From Candidatus Aminicenantota bacterium (lineage in GTDB: Bacteria; Acidobacteriota; Aminicenantia; Aminicenantales; Saccharicenantaceae): DNA of 64,000 nucleotides. The notes under the pieces were generated by a model. That model did not search any database. It was not told the origin of the DNA and was given only the letters and a program-made list of their open reading frames with translations. A program made the position numbers and the translations under genes. The stretch is from the NCBI GenBank assembly GCA_014360005.1, contig JACIYI010000004.1:124001-188000 (forward strand), given 5' to 3'. Positions 37,957-47,170 of the stretch are shown one piece after another (positions within the stretch are counted from its first letter, which is position 1; every line of letters starts with the position of its first letter).

Positions 37957-38868
37957 CTATTTATACTTATACTCCAGCTTTTCTTTCGGCAGATATTCTT
38001 CTTCCAGCTTCCGGTAATCCTTTAATCCGACAAAAGTGGTGTAATCTTCAAATGAAGAAGCCCAGCGGGTCTGCCCGGCCAGAATGCCGGTGGGCGAATT
38101 CTTAAGGGCAGTAAAAAATTCCATCAGGGCCTTATGCATGACCATGATTGAAGCCACCGGGATGGACACCCGGCCGACACCCATCCTGGCCAGCTCCGGA
38201 ATGGGGATAAGCTCGGTTTTAACACCGGTAATGGCATCCATCAGGTTGACCGACAGCGGACCTTTAATTCCCTTCACCGCTCTTTCAACGTCGGCCCGGC
38301 TTCTTATTCCATCAATGAAAGCCAGGTCGGCGCCGGCTTCTAAATACAGGTTGCAGCGCCGGATGGCTTCGTCCAGCCCGGCCACGGCAAAGACGTCGGT
38401 CCTGGCATTGATGATGAAATCAGGGTCCAGCCGGTCGCGGACTTTGGCGCAGGCTTTGATTTTGCCAACCATCTCTTCCGCCGGGATGACTTCCTTGCCG
38501 GCCATATGGCCGCAGCGCTTGGGGAAGACCTGGTCTTCAATATTCATCCCGGCCGCTCCCATGGTGATCACCCTTTCGGTAATCCAGGCGGCGTTGATGG
38601 CATTGCCGCCGCCGGTATCAACATCTGCCATGACCGGGATGTTGACGGCCTGGACGATATTCCAGGTTAAATCCAGGACATCCTTCATCTGGACCAGCCC
38701 GACATCTGGCTTGGCCAGTAAAGAACCGGCCAGGCCGAAACCGGAGACCTGGATGGCTTCGAAGCCGCACTTCTCGATTACTCTGGCACTCAGGGCATCG
38801 TGACAACCGGGAACCACTACCGCCCGGCGCTCCATGATGGCTGTTCTCAGGACTGTGGTCTTTTTCAT
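37957..38868 (-). CDS. Isocitrate lyase/PEP mutase superfamily carbon-carbon lyase
   Basis: 303 residues. ATG at 38868 is chosen because AAGGAG lies 7 nt upstream; the frame opens 33 nt earlier. TIM-barrel signatures: GCHDALSARVIEKCGF, DVDTGGGNA (metal-binding DxDxG), and active-site loop PKRCGHMAGKEVI, whose KRCGH Cys marks a true lyase (isocitrate, methylisocitrate or 2,3-dimethylmalate lyase) rather than a phosphonomutase. Mg2+-dependent cleavage yields a 2-oxo acid plus a carboxylic acid. It sits 134 nt upstream of the dehydratase subunits on the same strand. Confidence 0.88.
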   Translation of the reverse strand: MKKTTVLRTAIMERRAVVVPGCHDALSARVIEKCGFEAIQVSGFGLAGSLLAKPDVGLVQMKDVLDLTWNIVQAVNIPVMADVDTGGGNAINAAWITERVITMGAAGMNIEDQVFPKRCGHMAGKEVIPAEEMVGKIKACAKVRDRLDPDFIINARTDVFAVAGLDEAIRRCNLYLEAGADLAFIDGIRSRADVERAVKGIKGPLSVNLMDAITGVKTELIPIPELARMGVGRVSIPVASIMVMHKALMEFFTALKNSPTGILAGQTRWASSFEDYTTFVGLKDYRKLEEEYLPKEKLEYKYK

Positions 38869-39041
38869 CAAATTCTCCTTGGGTTGTATTAATTTAAGCA
38901 ATAATTATAATAAGAAAATCTTGATTTTACCACTAAAACGAACGCTGATGTCAGGACAAGAGCCCTCCCGCTGGTCGCATAATTTTTACAGCCCCGAAGA
39001 AGCCGCTGTCAATCAACAGGAATAAAGACAGGAGAAATAAA

Positions 39042-40385
39042 TTGAGCGCCTCCAGCCAGCTGTCCGAATATCTTTTTGGCTGGTTCAGAAAAACCCCGGT
39101 TTCAGCCCGTCGAGCCTTGCTGGCTTCCTGCTTCGGCTGGATGCTTGATTCCTTCGACATTATGCTCTATGCCCTGGTGCTGACCCACCTGATGAGCGAC
39201 CTGTCAATGTCCAAGCCCACCGCCGGGCTGCTGGGCTCGTTGACTCTACTAGCCTCAGCTTTGGGCGGAATGATTTTCGGGGTGGTGGCTGACCGGCTGG
39301 GCCGGACGGTGGCTCTGCGGGCCAGCATCCTCATATATTCCGTTTTCACCTTTATGTGCGGTCTATCCCAGAACGTTTTCCAGCTCGGACTTTTCCGGGT
39401 TTTTCTGGGGCTGGGCATGGGCGGCGAATGGGCCTCAGGGGCGGCCCTGGTTTCCGAATATTTTCCCTCCGAACACCGGGGCAAGGCCCTGGGTTTCATG
39501 CAGAGTTTCTGGGCCGTGGGCTATGCCCTGGCCGCCCTGGTGACGGCCGTCGTCCTGCCCCGGCTGGGCTGGAGGGCTGTCTTTTTCGTGGGCATCCTGC
39601 CGGCCCTGCTGGTTTTCTGGATAAGGTCGAAGGTGGAAGAACCGGAACTCTGGAAAAAATCCCGGTCGGCTTCCGCGCCACCTATATCCGGGGGAGAGCC
39701 CGCCCCCCAGCCAATGGATTCCAGCCACCAATCCCCGGAGGGTAAAGAAAAGCCAGTCCTGCCCAACAGTGCTTCCAAGAGACAGCCAACCCTGATTTCG
39801 GGGCGGCTGCTCCGGGTGACCCTGGCCGTCACCCTGATGAACGCCCTGACCATGTTCGCCTGGTGGGGCTTCAACCTGTGGATTCCGGGCTACCTGTCGT
39901 TAAGCCAGGCTCAGGGCGGAGTCGGACTGACCACCCGGCATATGTCCTCTCTGGTCATCTTCATGCAGCTGGGCATGTGGCTGGGTTACCTGACCTTTGG
40001 TTATATCAGCGATTCTCTCGGCCGGAAAAAGAGCTATGTTATCTACCTGGCTTTGGCCAGCCTTCTGGTTTTTCTTTATTCTATCGCCCGGGCTCCCCTG
40101 CTGCTCTTTTTCCTGGGGCCGGTGGTAGCCTTTTTTGGAACGGGTTATTTTTCTGGCTTCGGGGCTCTGACGGCCGAGCTCTACCCCACACGCATCCGGG
40201 CCACTCTCCAGGGCATCACCTATAACAGCGGGCGCATCGTCTCGGCCCTGGCCCCGCTGGCCATAGGTTCTATGGCCCAGCAGTCAGGCTTTCAGGTAGC
40301 TTTCTGGCTGGTGTCGGCGGCTTTTATACTGGCCGCTCTCTCCTGGAGCCTGATCCCGGAGACCAGGGGCCGGGAGCTGGAATAA
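39042..40385 (+). CDS. MFS carrier, metabolite:H+ symporter (carboxylate/sialate-type)
   Basis: 447 residues, 12 helices. TTG start at 39042 with AGGAGAAATAAA upstream. FGWMLDSFDIMLYALVL at helix 1, GVVADRLGRTVALRAS and GLGMGGEWASGAALVSEYFP with EHRGKALGFMQSFW are characteristic of the MHS/SHS/NanT-like carboxylate carriers of the major facilitator superfamily. A longer cytoplasmic loop (about 205-245) is hydrophilic. Divergent from the lyase gene by 173 bp, so possibly co-regulated with the dehydratase-lyase set; likely imports the acid it degrades (inference). Confidence 0.88.
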   Translation: MSASSQLSEYLFGWFRKTPVSARRALLASCFGWMLDSFDIMLYALVLTHLMSDLSMSKPTAGLLGSLTLLASALGGMIFGVVADRLGRTVALRASILIYSVFTFMCGLSQNVFQLGLFRVFLGLGMGGEWASGAALVSEYFPSEHRGKALGFMQSFWAVGYALAALVTAVVLPRLGWRAVFFVGILPALLVFWIRSKVEEPELWKKSRSASAPPISGGEPAPQPMDSSHQSPEGKEKPVLPNSASKRQPTLISGRLLRVTLAVTLMNALTMFAWWGFNLWIPGYLSLSQAQGGVGLTTRHMSSLVIFMQLGMWLGYLTFGYISDSLGRKKSYVIYLALASLLVFLYSIARAPLLLFFLGPVVAFFGTGYFSGFGALTAELYPTRIRATLQGITYNSGRIVSALAPLAIGSMAQQSGFQVAFWLVSAAFILAALSWSLIPETRGRELE

Positions 40386-40720
40386 AAGATAACTTTTATT
40401 TCCCGTAAAAATTAAACCCAGAGACCGCCATTCCTATAAGCTAAGGCCTTGCTTGAAATCAAGTCCGGGTCGCCCCAGCCGTTTAATTCCTACTATTTTA
40501 GTAGGATTTTAAGCAGCCAGGCGATGGTTCTATTCTTAGTTTTCAGCCATCAGAAACTCAACCACCACCATTGGGAATAATTAGCCAATTAGATCCCTGG
40601 GTCACCTTCATAGGTTATCGTTAGACGTAAACCGGGTTTTAGAAAATGGCGATTAATGAAACTGGTGGCTCCGACTGGCCAGCTTTGACTTCTACGGTTA
40701 TGGGGAAACCAGGCTCCCGG
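40386..40720. other. Convergent intergenic region, 335 bp
   Basis: Lies between the 3' ends of the MFS and AOR genes. Contains one terminator-like hairpin at 40488-40510; otherwise no ORF on either strand that looks real. Confidence 0.5.
40488..40510 (+). terminator. Intrinsic terminator of the MFS carrier gene
   Basis: TCCTACTA (40488-40495), TTT loop, TAGTAGGA (40499-40506), TTTT. Perfect 8-bp stem; the short T tract lowers certainty. May also act on the convergent AOR transcript. Confidence 0.55.
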
Positions 40721-42679
40721 TCAGTCAATCTCGTAGTCTTTAAGAAGCTTAGCCGGTACCAGGCCTTCGGCTGTCCATTGCTGCTGCTGGTAATAAGCAT
40801 CGAGAATCTGGTTGTAATAACCCGGGTCTATAGCCTTCCCGGCGTGAGGACCGGCGGTCAGGGGTTCGGTAAACTTGGGCGGAATAAAGGCCTCGTAATC
40901 CCGCCGGCGACCCTGTTGGTTATTAACATATCTTTCCAGGGCATAAATACGGCGGCCACATTCCTTAAGGCTCTCAGCCGAGTATTCCAGCCCGGTCAGG
41001 GCCCGGTACATTTCCAGGAAATCAGGCGTGGTGAAATCCTCGGTGAAAAAGTCGCACAACCCGAGGGAATCAGTCAGAGCTTTACCCGTCTGGCTGCCGA
41101 GGACATAGGTCGCCAGGTTCTCGGCTCCGGTCAGCCCACCTTCTTCGGCCTGAATGGTCCAGGCGTAGGTGTGGTCGCCACGGCCGCGGTTGGAAGTGCC
41201 GTAAGCCGTAAACATACCCGGGAAGACCTTGGGCTCAATCCCGGCATAACCCAGCCCGGCGTAGGCTGTGGTCAGGCAGCGCACGATTTCTTCCGGGCTG
41301 GCGCTCGAGACCGATTTTACCAGCTCATCAATAACCAGGTCAGTGGGCCGACCCAGCAGCTGACCCAGCGGACTGTTCCCATAAGTAATTTCTTTCAGGC
41401 TGTTGATCATGCTGGCTGTCTTCCCGAATTCCGGGCCGCCGGCAAAGGGCAGCCAGCCTTTTTCCCGCAGCTCCATCACTCCGGCCATGACGCTGCCGAA
41501 AGTCATGGTGTCCACCCCGAATTCATTGCAAAGATGGTTGAGGTAGAAAATGCCGTCGCGGTCAGTCAGACAGCAGTTTATCCAGAGAGCAATGGTTTCA
41601 AACTCAGGCCGCACTCCCTGGTGGGCATAGGGCCCGTGGCTGACGGCAGCGCTCCGGGTGCAGAGGATGTGACGGCAGCGATTGCAGACCTTATGCTTGC
41701 CCGCAATTTCCAGGAAAGCTCCCGTAGAAACCCGGCGGTAAAGTGCCGGGTCAAAATAACCTTCGTCAAAATTATGCCAGGGCAGATAGCCACCTTTCTG
41801 GCCGAGGTAGCCGCCGTTAAAGGCCCGGTCGAGCCACCAGGTGGTGCCGGTCTCGGGCCGGAAAGAGGCGGTCCAGTTGGGGTCATGAACATGGCTACTG
41901 ACTGAGTCGTCAATGACCTTAGCTTTCTCCAGGAATTTGTCCCGGTCATAAATAGCAGGCAGTTCCCGGCCATAGGCGGTTATGGCCACCAGGTTCTTGG
42001 AGCCGAAGATGGCCCCGGCCCCGCCCCGGCCAAAATTCCGGTGGTAATCGTTGGTCAGGCAGGCGAAAGCCACCAGGTTCCAGCCGGCCGGCCCGGCGCA
42101 GACCGTGGATGAACCCGGGTATTTCCGGCTGAGAAAGTCGGTAGTCTCAGAAACCCGGCGCAGAGTCCGGCGACCGTTGACTTCCTCAAACAGCTCAGCC
42201 TCAGCCTCAACTATCTGAACCCGGCCTTCTGAGACCAGAATCCTGACCGGCTTTTCGGCTTTGCCGTCTATTATCAGCTGGTCAAATCCAGCCCTTTTCA
42301 GCATGTTGGGGAAAAGCCCGCCGCAGCTGGAATGGGTCAGCAGGCCGAAGACTGGCGGCCGGTGCCCTAACCAGGGTTTCTCGGCTGGCGAATAGGTAAA
42401 GGGACTGATAAAAGAGCAAGAACCCCGGCCGGCCGTGGGGATGGCCGTGTCGTTCAGAGCAGCGTTACCGATGACCAGGCGATTAGCCGGCGACAGAGGA
42501 TCCTTAAGCCAGCCCCTGACCTTGAGATGTTGATAAATCAGGTAAGCCTGGAGGCCGCGCCCGCCGAGATACAGGCGATAAACATGGGGTGGAGCTTCTC
42601 TCACTTCCACCCGCCCGGTGTTCAAATCAACCAGGGCCCATTTCCCGGTATAACCACCTGATACTTTGTGCTCGGTCAT
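40721..42679 (-). CDS. Aldehyde ferredoxin oxidoreductase family tungsten/molybdenum enzyme, atypical Fe-S spacing
   Basis: 652 residues from ATG at 42679 (GGGAGAAATC before it). AOR N-terminal domain signatures: YLGGRGLQAYLIY, GRGSCSFISPFTYSP, FGRGGAGAIFGSKNLVAI (pterin-binding). The iron-sulfur ligands are CNRCRHILC plus a distal Cys in DSLGLCDF. Classic AOR has C-x2-C-x3-C; here it is C-x2-C-x4-C. Oxidises an aldehyde or reduces an acid using ferredoxin in the cytoplasm of an anaerobe. In family subtypes without known substrate, prediction is unsafe. Convergent with the carboxylate carrier. Confidence 0.9.
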   Translation of the reverse strand: MTEHKVSGGYTGKWALVDLNTGRVEVREAPPHVYRLYLGGRGLQAYLIYQHLKVRGWLKDPLSPANRLVIGNAALNDTAIPTAGRGSCSFISPFTYSPAEKPWLGHRPPVFGLLTHSSCGGLFPNMLKRAGFDQLIIDGKAEKPVRILVSEGRVQIVEAEAELFEEVNGRRTLRRVSETTDFLSRKYPGSSTVCAGPAGWNLVAFACLTNDYHRNFGRGGAGAIFGSKNLVAITAYGRELPAIYDRDKFLEKAKVIDDSVSSHVHDPNWTASFRPETGTTWWLDRAFNGGYLGQKGGYLPWHNFDEGYFDPALYRRVSTGAFLEIAGKHKVCNRCRHILCTRSAAVSHGPYAHQGVRPEFETIALWINCCLTDRDGIFYLNHLCNEFGVDTMTFGSVMAGVMELREKGWLPFAGGPEFGKTASMINSLKEITYGNSPLGQLLGRPTDLVIDELVKSVSSASPEEIVRCLTTAYAGLGYAGIEPKVFPGMFTAYGTSNRGRGDHTYAWTIQAEEGGLTGAENLATYVLGSQTGKALTDSLGLCDFFTEDFTTPDFLEMYRALTGLEYSAESLKECGRRIYALERYVNNQQGRRRDYEAFIPPKFTEPLTAGPHAGKAIDPGYYNQILDAYYQQQQWTAEGLVPAKLLKDYEID

Positions 42680-42868
42680 GATTTCTCCCGAAAATAAAGA
42701 ATTCAAACACCGAGATTATAAAAAACTCCTCCGCCGGCTGCAAACCATTTATTACTTGAGCTTCGCCTGGCAGGCTGAAAGTCCTAGAAGGCAACATATC
42801 AGCAAGGCAACCCGACTGAAGATGGACGAAATGATATCGGGAAAACTGGAAGGCAATAATTCAGCTAA

Positions 42869-45208
42869 TCAGTTCCCAGGATACCGGATCCGCCCGGTAT
42901 AAATCACCGGCCGTGGCAGATAGATGATATTCAGGTCCCTGACATCCTGGCCCGGCTTCAAATAGATTGTCAGCGGCAGGGTAGTTTGCAGTTTAACACC
43001 TTTAGGCAGGGTCTCCTCATCCACCAGCAACTGATAAGCCCCGGGCATAATATTTTCAAATATAAATTTTCCTTTCCCGTCGCTGTAGCAGGTTAACTCT
43101 TCGGTCCGCAGCGGCTTCAGGGCTTCCGGCAATTTCTCATTTTCTACGGCTTGAAGAATGACCAGGACATCGCCCAGGGGCTGGTCATCTTCATCCAGGA
43201 CTCCGTTCTTGTTCAGGTCCCGGAAGATGACGCCGGCGGCCGTGGTTCCTTCGACCAGCAGGTATTCCAGTCTGGAGGTTTTTCTTCTTTCTACCACCAC
43301 CATCCGGCGTTCGGGACCGGCCAGGTAATAATCGGCCGAAACCCGGCTGATTTCCAGGTTGACTGAATGCAGACCCTCGGGTACCCGGCTGAAAAGAAAC
43401 CGGCCGCTGTGGTCCGAGCTGGTACTGCTGCCGTCTTCAAGATAGAAGGTAACACCGGGGAAAGCCCCGTCCTCCTGGTCAAAAATTCCGTTGAGGTTCC
43501 GGTCAGAAAAGACCAGGCCTTCTATTTTTCCGGTTCCGTAGATCCCTGGTCCCGTAGTTCTTCCCTGGTAGGCCGGGGTCTGGCCCCAGTCAAAGCGGCG
43601 GTCCAGCCTGAGAGTCAGCCAGTAATTGGCCGGTTGCTCTGAATGGAGAGGCCAGCTGGCCCGGAAATCCAGTCTGAGCCTGAAGCCCAGGGGCACGACC
43701 CGGCCCAGACCCAGATAAAGTTCAATTCTCCTTGAGGCCTGGGTAACAAAGTACCACGATTTGAGGTCAAGATAGGCCAGCTCGCCATAGAAATCGGTGC
43801 CGAATAAAAATGGCGCATAGCTGGCCAGACGCAGCCGGTTCAGGGCCGAGAGTTTATTCTCAAGATAATCATAATAGCGGCTGTCCTCAGCCTCTATCAT
43901 CAGGTAAGAACTTTTGGAATAATTATACCTCAGGCCCAGGTAAAAAGAAGGATAGTTAAAATCGCGCTGGTCATTAACCCGGTCGTCATAGTGCTGGTAC
44001 CTGGCCCGGAGATAGGGATAGAACCGGCCGAGATTTTTGGCCAGCTGCAGGTAGATACCAGGACTTATAAAATTGCGGTAATCCTCACCCGGCCGCCGTG
44101 ACTCAGCCGCACCAAAATCCAGCCTGAGCGTCAGGTCGGGCCAGGGCGGGCTGATGAGAGAAAACCCGGAATTTACCCGCCAGAAATCGGTGGTGTTCAG
44201 GTCAGAGCGACGGTCAACATTGTCGTGATAATAATCGAAAGAACCAAAAAGGAAAAGCCGCCGGCGGGTCTGGTAGCGCCAGTAGGCAAAGAGACCTTCC
44301 TGGTCCAGGTCGTAGGCGAATTCGCTGCTCAGGCTGCGGAAATCGGCATCCACCCGGCGGTAGTTAACCTCCAGGGACCAGCGGTTGCCCTGGAGAAGCG
44401 GGCCGAACCTGATGGAGGTCCCGGGAGCTTTGACCTGGTCGTTTTCACCCGCCGACAGGCTGGCCCGGGTATCCATCACGAACTTGGCCCGTTCATTGAA
44501 CCTGAGTTCGGATTCTATGAGCAGGATATCGTTGGTCTTGGTGAGCAGGTCGCCGCTCCAGCTTTTTTCGTTCTCGGTATGAATCAGGCCGAAACCAAGA
44601 TAATACTTTGGGTCCGGCTCCAGATGGGCCAGAAAACCGGTTGCGGTCTGCCCGGTCAGAGAATAAAAATTGCCCAGCAGGCCGCTCAGCCTGGCCACCT
44701 GGCCGCTGAAAATTTCCAGCCCGAATATGCGGTGCTCAAACCCGGCGCTCACTCCCCTCAGGTAATTATAGGCGGGGTAATAGTTGGTAAAGCGATACCC
44801 CAGAGTGGTCAGCTGCAGATTATGGTCGCCCAGCCGCAGCTTAAAGGACAGCCGGCCCGCCCGGAAACCCTGCCAGTTCAGGTACCAGTGAGCCGCCTCC
44901 AAACCAGTGGAGGATAACCGGCCATCAAACCAGCCGCTGAAAATTCCATAATTTATCGTCTTCTGCCAGAGGTGGAGGTGCAGGATGTTTTCGTATTCAT
45001 TGCCATAATAGGCTCCGGTCTGAGAGTAAACCCGGCTGCGGTTCCAGTAGGCCAGGTTCAGATAGCCCTGCTGGGCCGACAGGTCCGGAGAAAATAAAAA
45101 AACAGAAAGCCCCAGCAACCAAGCCAGCCCGGGGAGTCTATGTTTTAAGAGAAAATTAAAGCGGCGGGCTCTTGGTCCCTTTGTCCGTAACCGCCTTCTG
45201 TTGCTCAT
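42869..45208 (-). CDS. Outer-membrane beta-barrel with two C-terminal SdrD-B/Ig-like domains, candidate non-classical usher
   Basis: 779 residues. Signal peptide ends at about 45 (FSPDLSAQ). Residues ~47-555 are rich in alternating aromatic strands (LNLAYWNRSRVYSQTGAYYG, YPSFYLGLRYNYSKSSYLMI), as in a large outer-membrane barrel. Two beta-sandwich domains follow, each opening with a calcium-loop motif: DRNLNGIFDQEDG (~573) and DLNKNGVLDEDDQ (~655), as in SdrD-B/carboxypeptidase-regulatory-like folds. Barrel plus two C-terminal sandwiches resembles the outline of fimbrial ushers, but I see no usher N-terminal or plug signature, so the role is inferred from its place as last gene of the chaperone/subunit cluster. 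Confidence 0.8.
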   Translation of the reverse strand: MSNRRRLRTKGPRARRFNFLLKHRLPGLAWLLGLSVFLFSPDLSAQQGYLNLAYWNRSRVYSQTGAYYGNEYENILHLHLWQKTINYGIFSGWFDGRLSSTGLEAAHWYLNWQGFRAGRLSFKLRLGDHNLQLTTLGYRFTNYYPAYNYLRGVSAGFEHRIFGLEIFSGQVARLSGLLGNFYSLTGQTATGFLAHLEPDPKYYLGFGLIHTENEKSWSGDLLTKTNDILLIESELRFNERAKFVMDTRASLSAGENDQVKAPGTSIRFGPLLQGNRWSLEVNYRRVDADFRSLSSEFAYDLDQEGLFAYWRYQTRRRLFLFGSFDYYHDNVDRRSDLNTTDFWRVNSGFSLISPPWPDLTLRLDFGAAESRRPGEDYRNFISPGIYLQLAKNLGRFYPYLRARYQHYDDRVNDQRDFNYPSFYLGLRYNYSKSSYLMIEAEDSRYYDYLENKLSALNRLRLASYAPFLFGTDFYGELAYLDLKSWYFVTQASRRIELYLGLGRVVPLGFRLRLDFRASWPLHSEQPANYWLTLRLDRRFDWGQTPAYQGRTTGPGIYGTGKIEGLVFSDRNLNGIFDQEDGAFPGVTFYLEDGSSTSSDHSGRFLFSRVPEGLHSVNLEISRVSADYYLAGPERRMVVVERRKTSRLEYLLVEGTTAAGVIFRDLNKNGVLDEDDQPLGDVLVILQAVENEKLPEALKPLRTEELTCYSDGKGKFIFENIMPGAYQLLVDEETLPKGVKLQTTLPLTIYLKPGQDVRDLNIIYLPRPVIYTGRIRYPGN

Positions 45209-45222
45209 CTCCAGCCTGCCAG

Positions 45223-45690
45223 CTAAAGCAGTGAAGCGGTAAAAGTAATTATCTGAGTGTATTCTCCGGCCACGTAGCTCCAGGAATTCTGAAAAGAAAA
45301 AAACACCTCGCCGGTCAAATCACCGCGACCGCCGGTAGCCAGCACCAGGTTCTGTCCGGCCGGCAGCCGGCCGTCCCTGAACGGAGGCTGGGGGGTGGCT
45401 CTCCAGGAAATATTACTTATCGAGATGACCTGGCCACCGGCGCTGACCAGATTGCCTTCGGCCCTTATTAACAGTTCCCAGCGGCGGTTGGGTGGCCAGG
45501 TGTGTATCTCAACTCTGACTGGAGTGTCAGCCGCCACCACCGGTTCCAGGTCCGGGTCAGCCGGCGGAAAGGTGATGGCCGTGGGGTAAATATTAATGGT
45601 AATGGTCCAGTGCTGCGGACTTCCCCCGGCCGTCAGGATAAGACCGGAAGCGATTAGGAGAGATGACCACAGCCAGAATAATTTAATCAT
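45223..45690 (-). CDS. Secreted beta-sandwich subunit 4 of the chaperone cluster (pilin-like)
   Basis: 155 residues from ATG at 45690 (GCGGACAAAAG upstream); ATG at 45723 is a possible longer start. Signal peptide LWSSLLIASGLILTAGG. The mature protein is beta-rich and ends SYVAGEYTQIITFTASLL, the same G-x-Y-x(3)-hydrophobic final strand as the other three small proteins. It also has ISWRATPQPPFRDGRL, matching the shared SW...G..L block. Likely a fibre or coat subunit folded by the chaperone encoded two genes upstream. No enzymatic motif. Confidence 0.72.
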   Translation of the reverse strand: MIKLFWLWSSLLIASGLILTAGGSPQHWTITINIYPTAITFPPADPDLEPVVAADTPVRVEIHTWPPNRRWELLIRAEGNLVSAGGQVISISNISWRATPQPPFRDGRLPAGQNLVLATGGRGDLTGEVFFSFQNSWSYVAGEYTQIITFTASLL

Positions 45691-45729
45691 CTTTTGTCCG
45701 CAGTTCCAGGACCTTGACCTCATCCTTAC

Positions 45730-46275
45730 TTATACACCCTCTACTAAAATGGTAACCCTAGTCTGGTAGGACCCGGGAGCCAGGCTGGGGTCCTCGGCAA
45801 AAAAGAAATATAACTGGCCGGTAAAGCTTCCGGGGCCATCGAACCTGGCCACCAGCACCGGGACCGCTTTTACCAGGTGCCCCGGGTAAAAACCATTACC
45901 CTGGGCTGTCCAGCTGATTCTTTCCACCGGAATGGTGTAGCCAGTGGAGCTATCCAGAAGGTCGGAGGAAGCCTGGAGCCAGACATTGGTGCTGGAGCCA
46001 GGGTCGTTGTTGGTCTTGATGGTCAGTTCAAAGCTGCCTTCATTGGCCGGTATGGTCTGGGGCTGACCGGAAGATGAACTCCGGCTGAATGAAACGAGCG
46101 AGGTGCCGACCTCAATCTTAAAGCGGCGGGCCACCTGGACCGTCACCCCCAGGCTGGCCAGGCTCTGGGCCAGAAGCTGCCCGGCTAAGAGGCCGGAGCA
46201 AAAAAGCACCAGCAGGGGCAGTAGCCTGCGGCTGGTTCTTTCTCTGAGCCGACCAATCTTGAAAATCGTTTTCAT
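45730..46275 (-). CDS. Secreted beta-sandwich subunit 3 of the chaperone cluster (pilin-like)
   Basis: 181 residues from ATG at 46275; the frame opens with a GTG at 46287 just after the chaperone stop. Signal peptide ends near GQLLAQS. Mature part: VTVQVARRFKIEVG N-terminal strand, ISWTAQGNGFYPGHL block, and final strand SYQTRVTILVEGV after LAPG. These match subunits 1, 2 and 4. Fourteen nt lie between the chaperone stop and this start, so they are co-translated. Probable minor subunit, tip or adaptor (inference). Confidence 0.75.
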   Translation of the reverse strand: MKTIFKIGRLRERTSRRLLPLLVLFCSGLLAGQLLAQSLASLGVTVQVARRFKIEVGTSLVSFSRSSSSGQPQTIPANEGSFELTIKTNNDPGSSTNVWLQASSDLLDSSTGYTIPVERISWTAQGNGFYPGHLVKAVPVLVARFDGPGSFTGQLYFFFAEDPSLAPGSYQTRVTILVEGV

Positions 46276-46288
46276 TTTTCCCGGCACC

Positions 46289-47092
46289 TCAATTAACGAT
46301 GATTTCCTTTTCCAGGGCCAGGAGTTCCTCCCGGCCTATATCCAGCCGGACCTCGGCCCGGTATTTTGCTGGCGGCAATTTTCCCTTAAGCTGCATCGTC
46401 ACCCAGCGCCAACTTCGGGGAAGAACCGGTTCATCCGGAATTTCCAGGTTAGCCGCTTTCCGGCCTTCGGCCGTCATAATCCGGACTTCGCCCTTCAACC
46501 GGAAATGGGTCCGGCCAGTATTGTTAAGCTTGATTTTTACCAGCTGGATTCCCCCCGGAGATTCGAAAACCAGGTCTTCCAGCGAGCCTTCCACCGGAAC
46601 TTTCCCTACCAGGACGTAGACCGCGGCCACAATCTTTCCGGTGAAAGCCACCTGCCCCATCCGGGCTCCAGCCGGCGCTTCCGGCACCTGTTCAAAAGAA
46701 ATGCCGGCATGGTAACCGCCGGCTTCAGTTTGGCCCGGGACAGAGACGCTAAACCGGACTGGCTTCATTTCTCCCGGCTGCAGCCTGAAATCAAAGGGAT
46801 TGACCCTTATCCAGTCCCGACAGGAAAAGCTGGTTGGCTGTCTGCCGATAAAATTGCGGCTGCCGTCTTCTCCCAGGAACCAGTTCTCGGCATAAACTTT
46901 CAAACGGATGGGGCGGGGAGAATTATTCCTGACATAAATAACTTCCGTTTTCTGCCTGCCCGGACCGACTTTAAGCTCCAGCCTGATGGGTGTGACGCCG
47001 AAATAGATCTGGGCTCCAAGCGGCAGGCAGAAAATAATCAGGAATACCAAAATTAACAGCAGTTCCAGCGCTTTCCCCGAGCGGTTGGTCAT
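46289..47092 (-). CDS. PapD-like periplasmic chaperone
   Basis: 267 residues. AGGAGGCTGTAAC precedes the ATG. Signal/anchor helix (ALELLLILVFLIIFCLPLGA), then a two-domain Ig-like protein. Domain 1 begins IYFGVTPIRLELKVGPGRQK and has VIYVRNNSPRPIRLKVYAEN, the edge-strand and Asn-rich pattern of PapD-type domains; domain 2 includes VKIKLNNTGRTHFRLKGEV. Expected to hold the small beta-sandwich subunits in the periplasm by donor-strand complementation. The strict PapD Arg8/Lys112 pair cannot be verified by eye. Lies in mid-cluster after the attenuating terminator. Confidence 0.78.
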   Translation of the reverse strand: MTNRSGKALELLLILVFLIIFCLPLGAQIYFGVTPIRLELKVGPGRQKTEVIYVRNNSPRPIRLKVYAENWFLGEDGSRNFIGRQPTSFSCRDWIRVNPFDFRLQPGEMKPVRFSVSVPGQTEAGGYHAGISFEQVPEAPAGARMGQVAFTGKIVAAVYVLVGKVPVEGSLEDLVFESPGGIQLVKIKLNNTGRTHFRLKGEVRIMTAEGRKAANLEIPDEPVLPRSWRWVTMQLKGKLPPAKYRAEVRLDIGREELLALEKEIIVN

Positions 47093-47170
47093 GTTACAGC
47101 CTCCTGCTTTCGGTTGTTCCGGTTCGAAGCTAAATCAATTCTATGAAAAGCAGAAAGGGTGGTCAAACAT

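Noticed and set aside
40646-41905. 419-codon plus-strand ORF
   Set aside because: Antisense shadow of the AOR gene, which carries all family signatures.
46103-47056. 317-codon plus-strand ORF
   Set aside because: Antisense to the PapD-like chaperone; no signal, motif or ribosome site.
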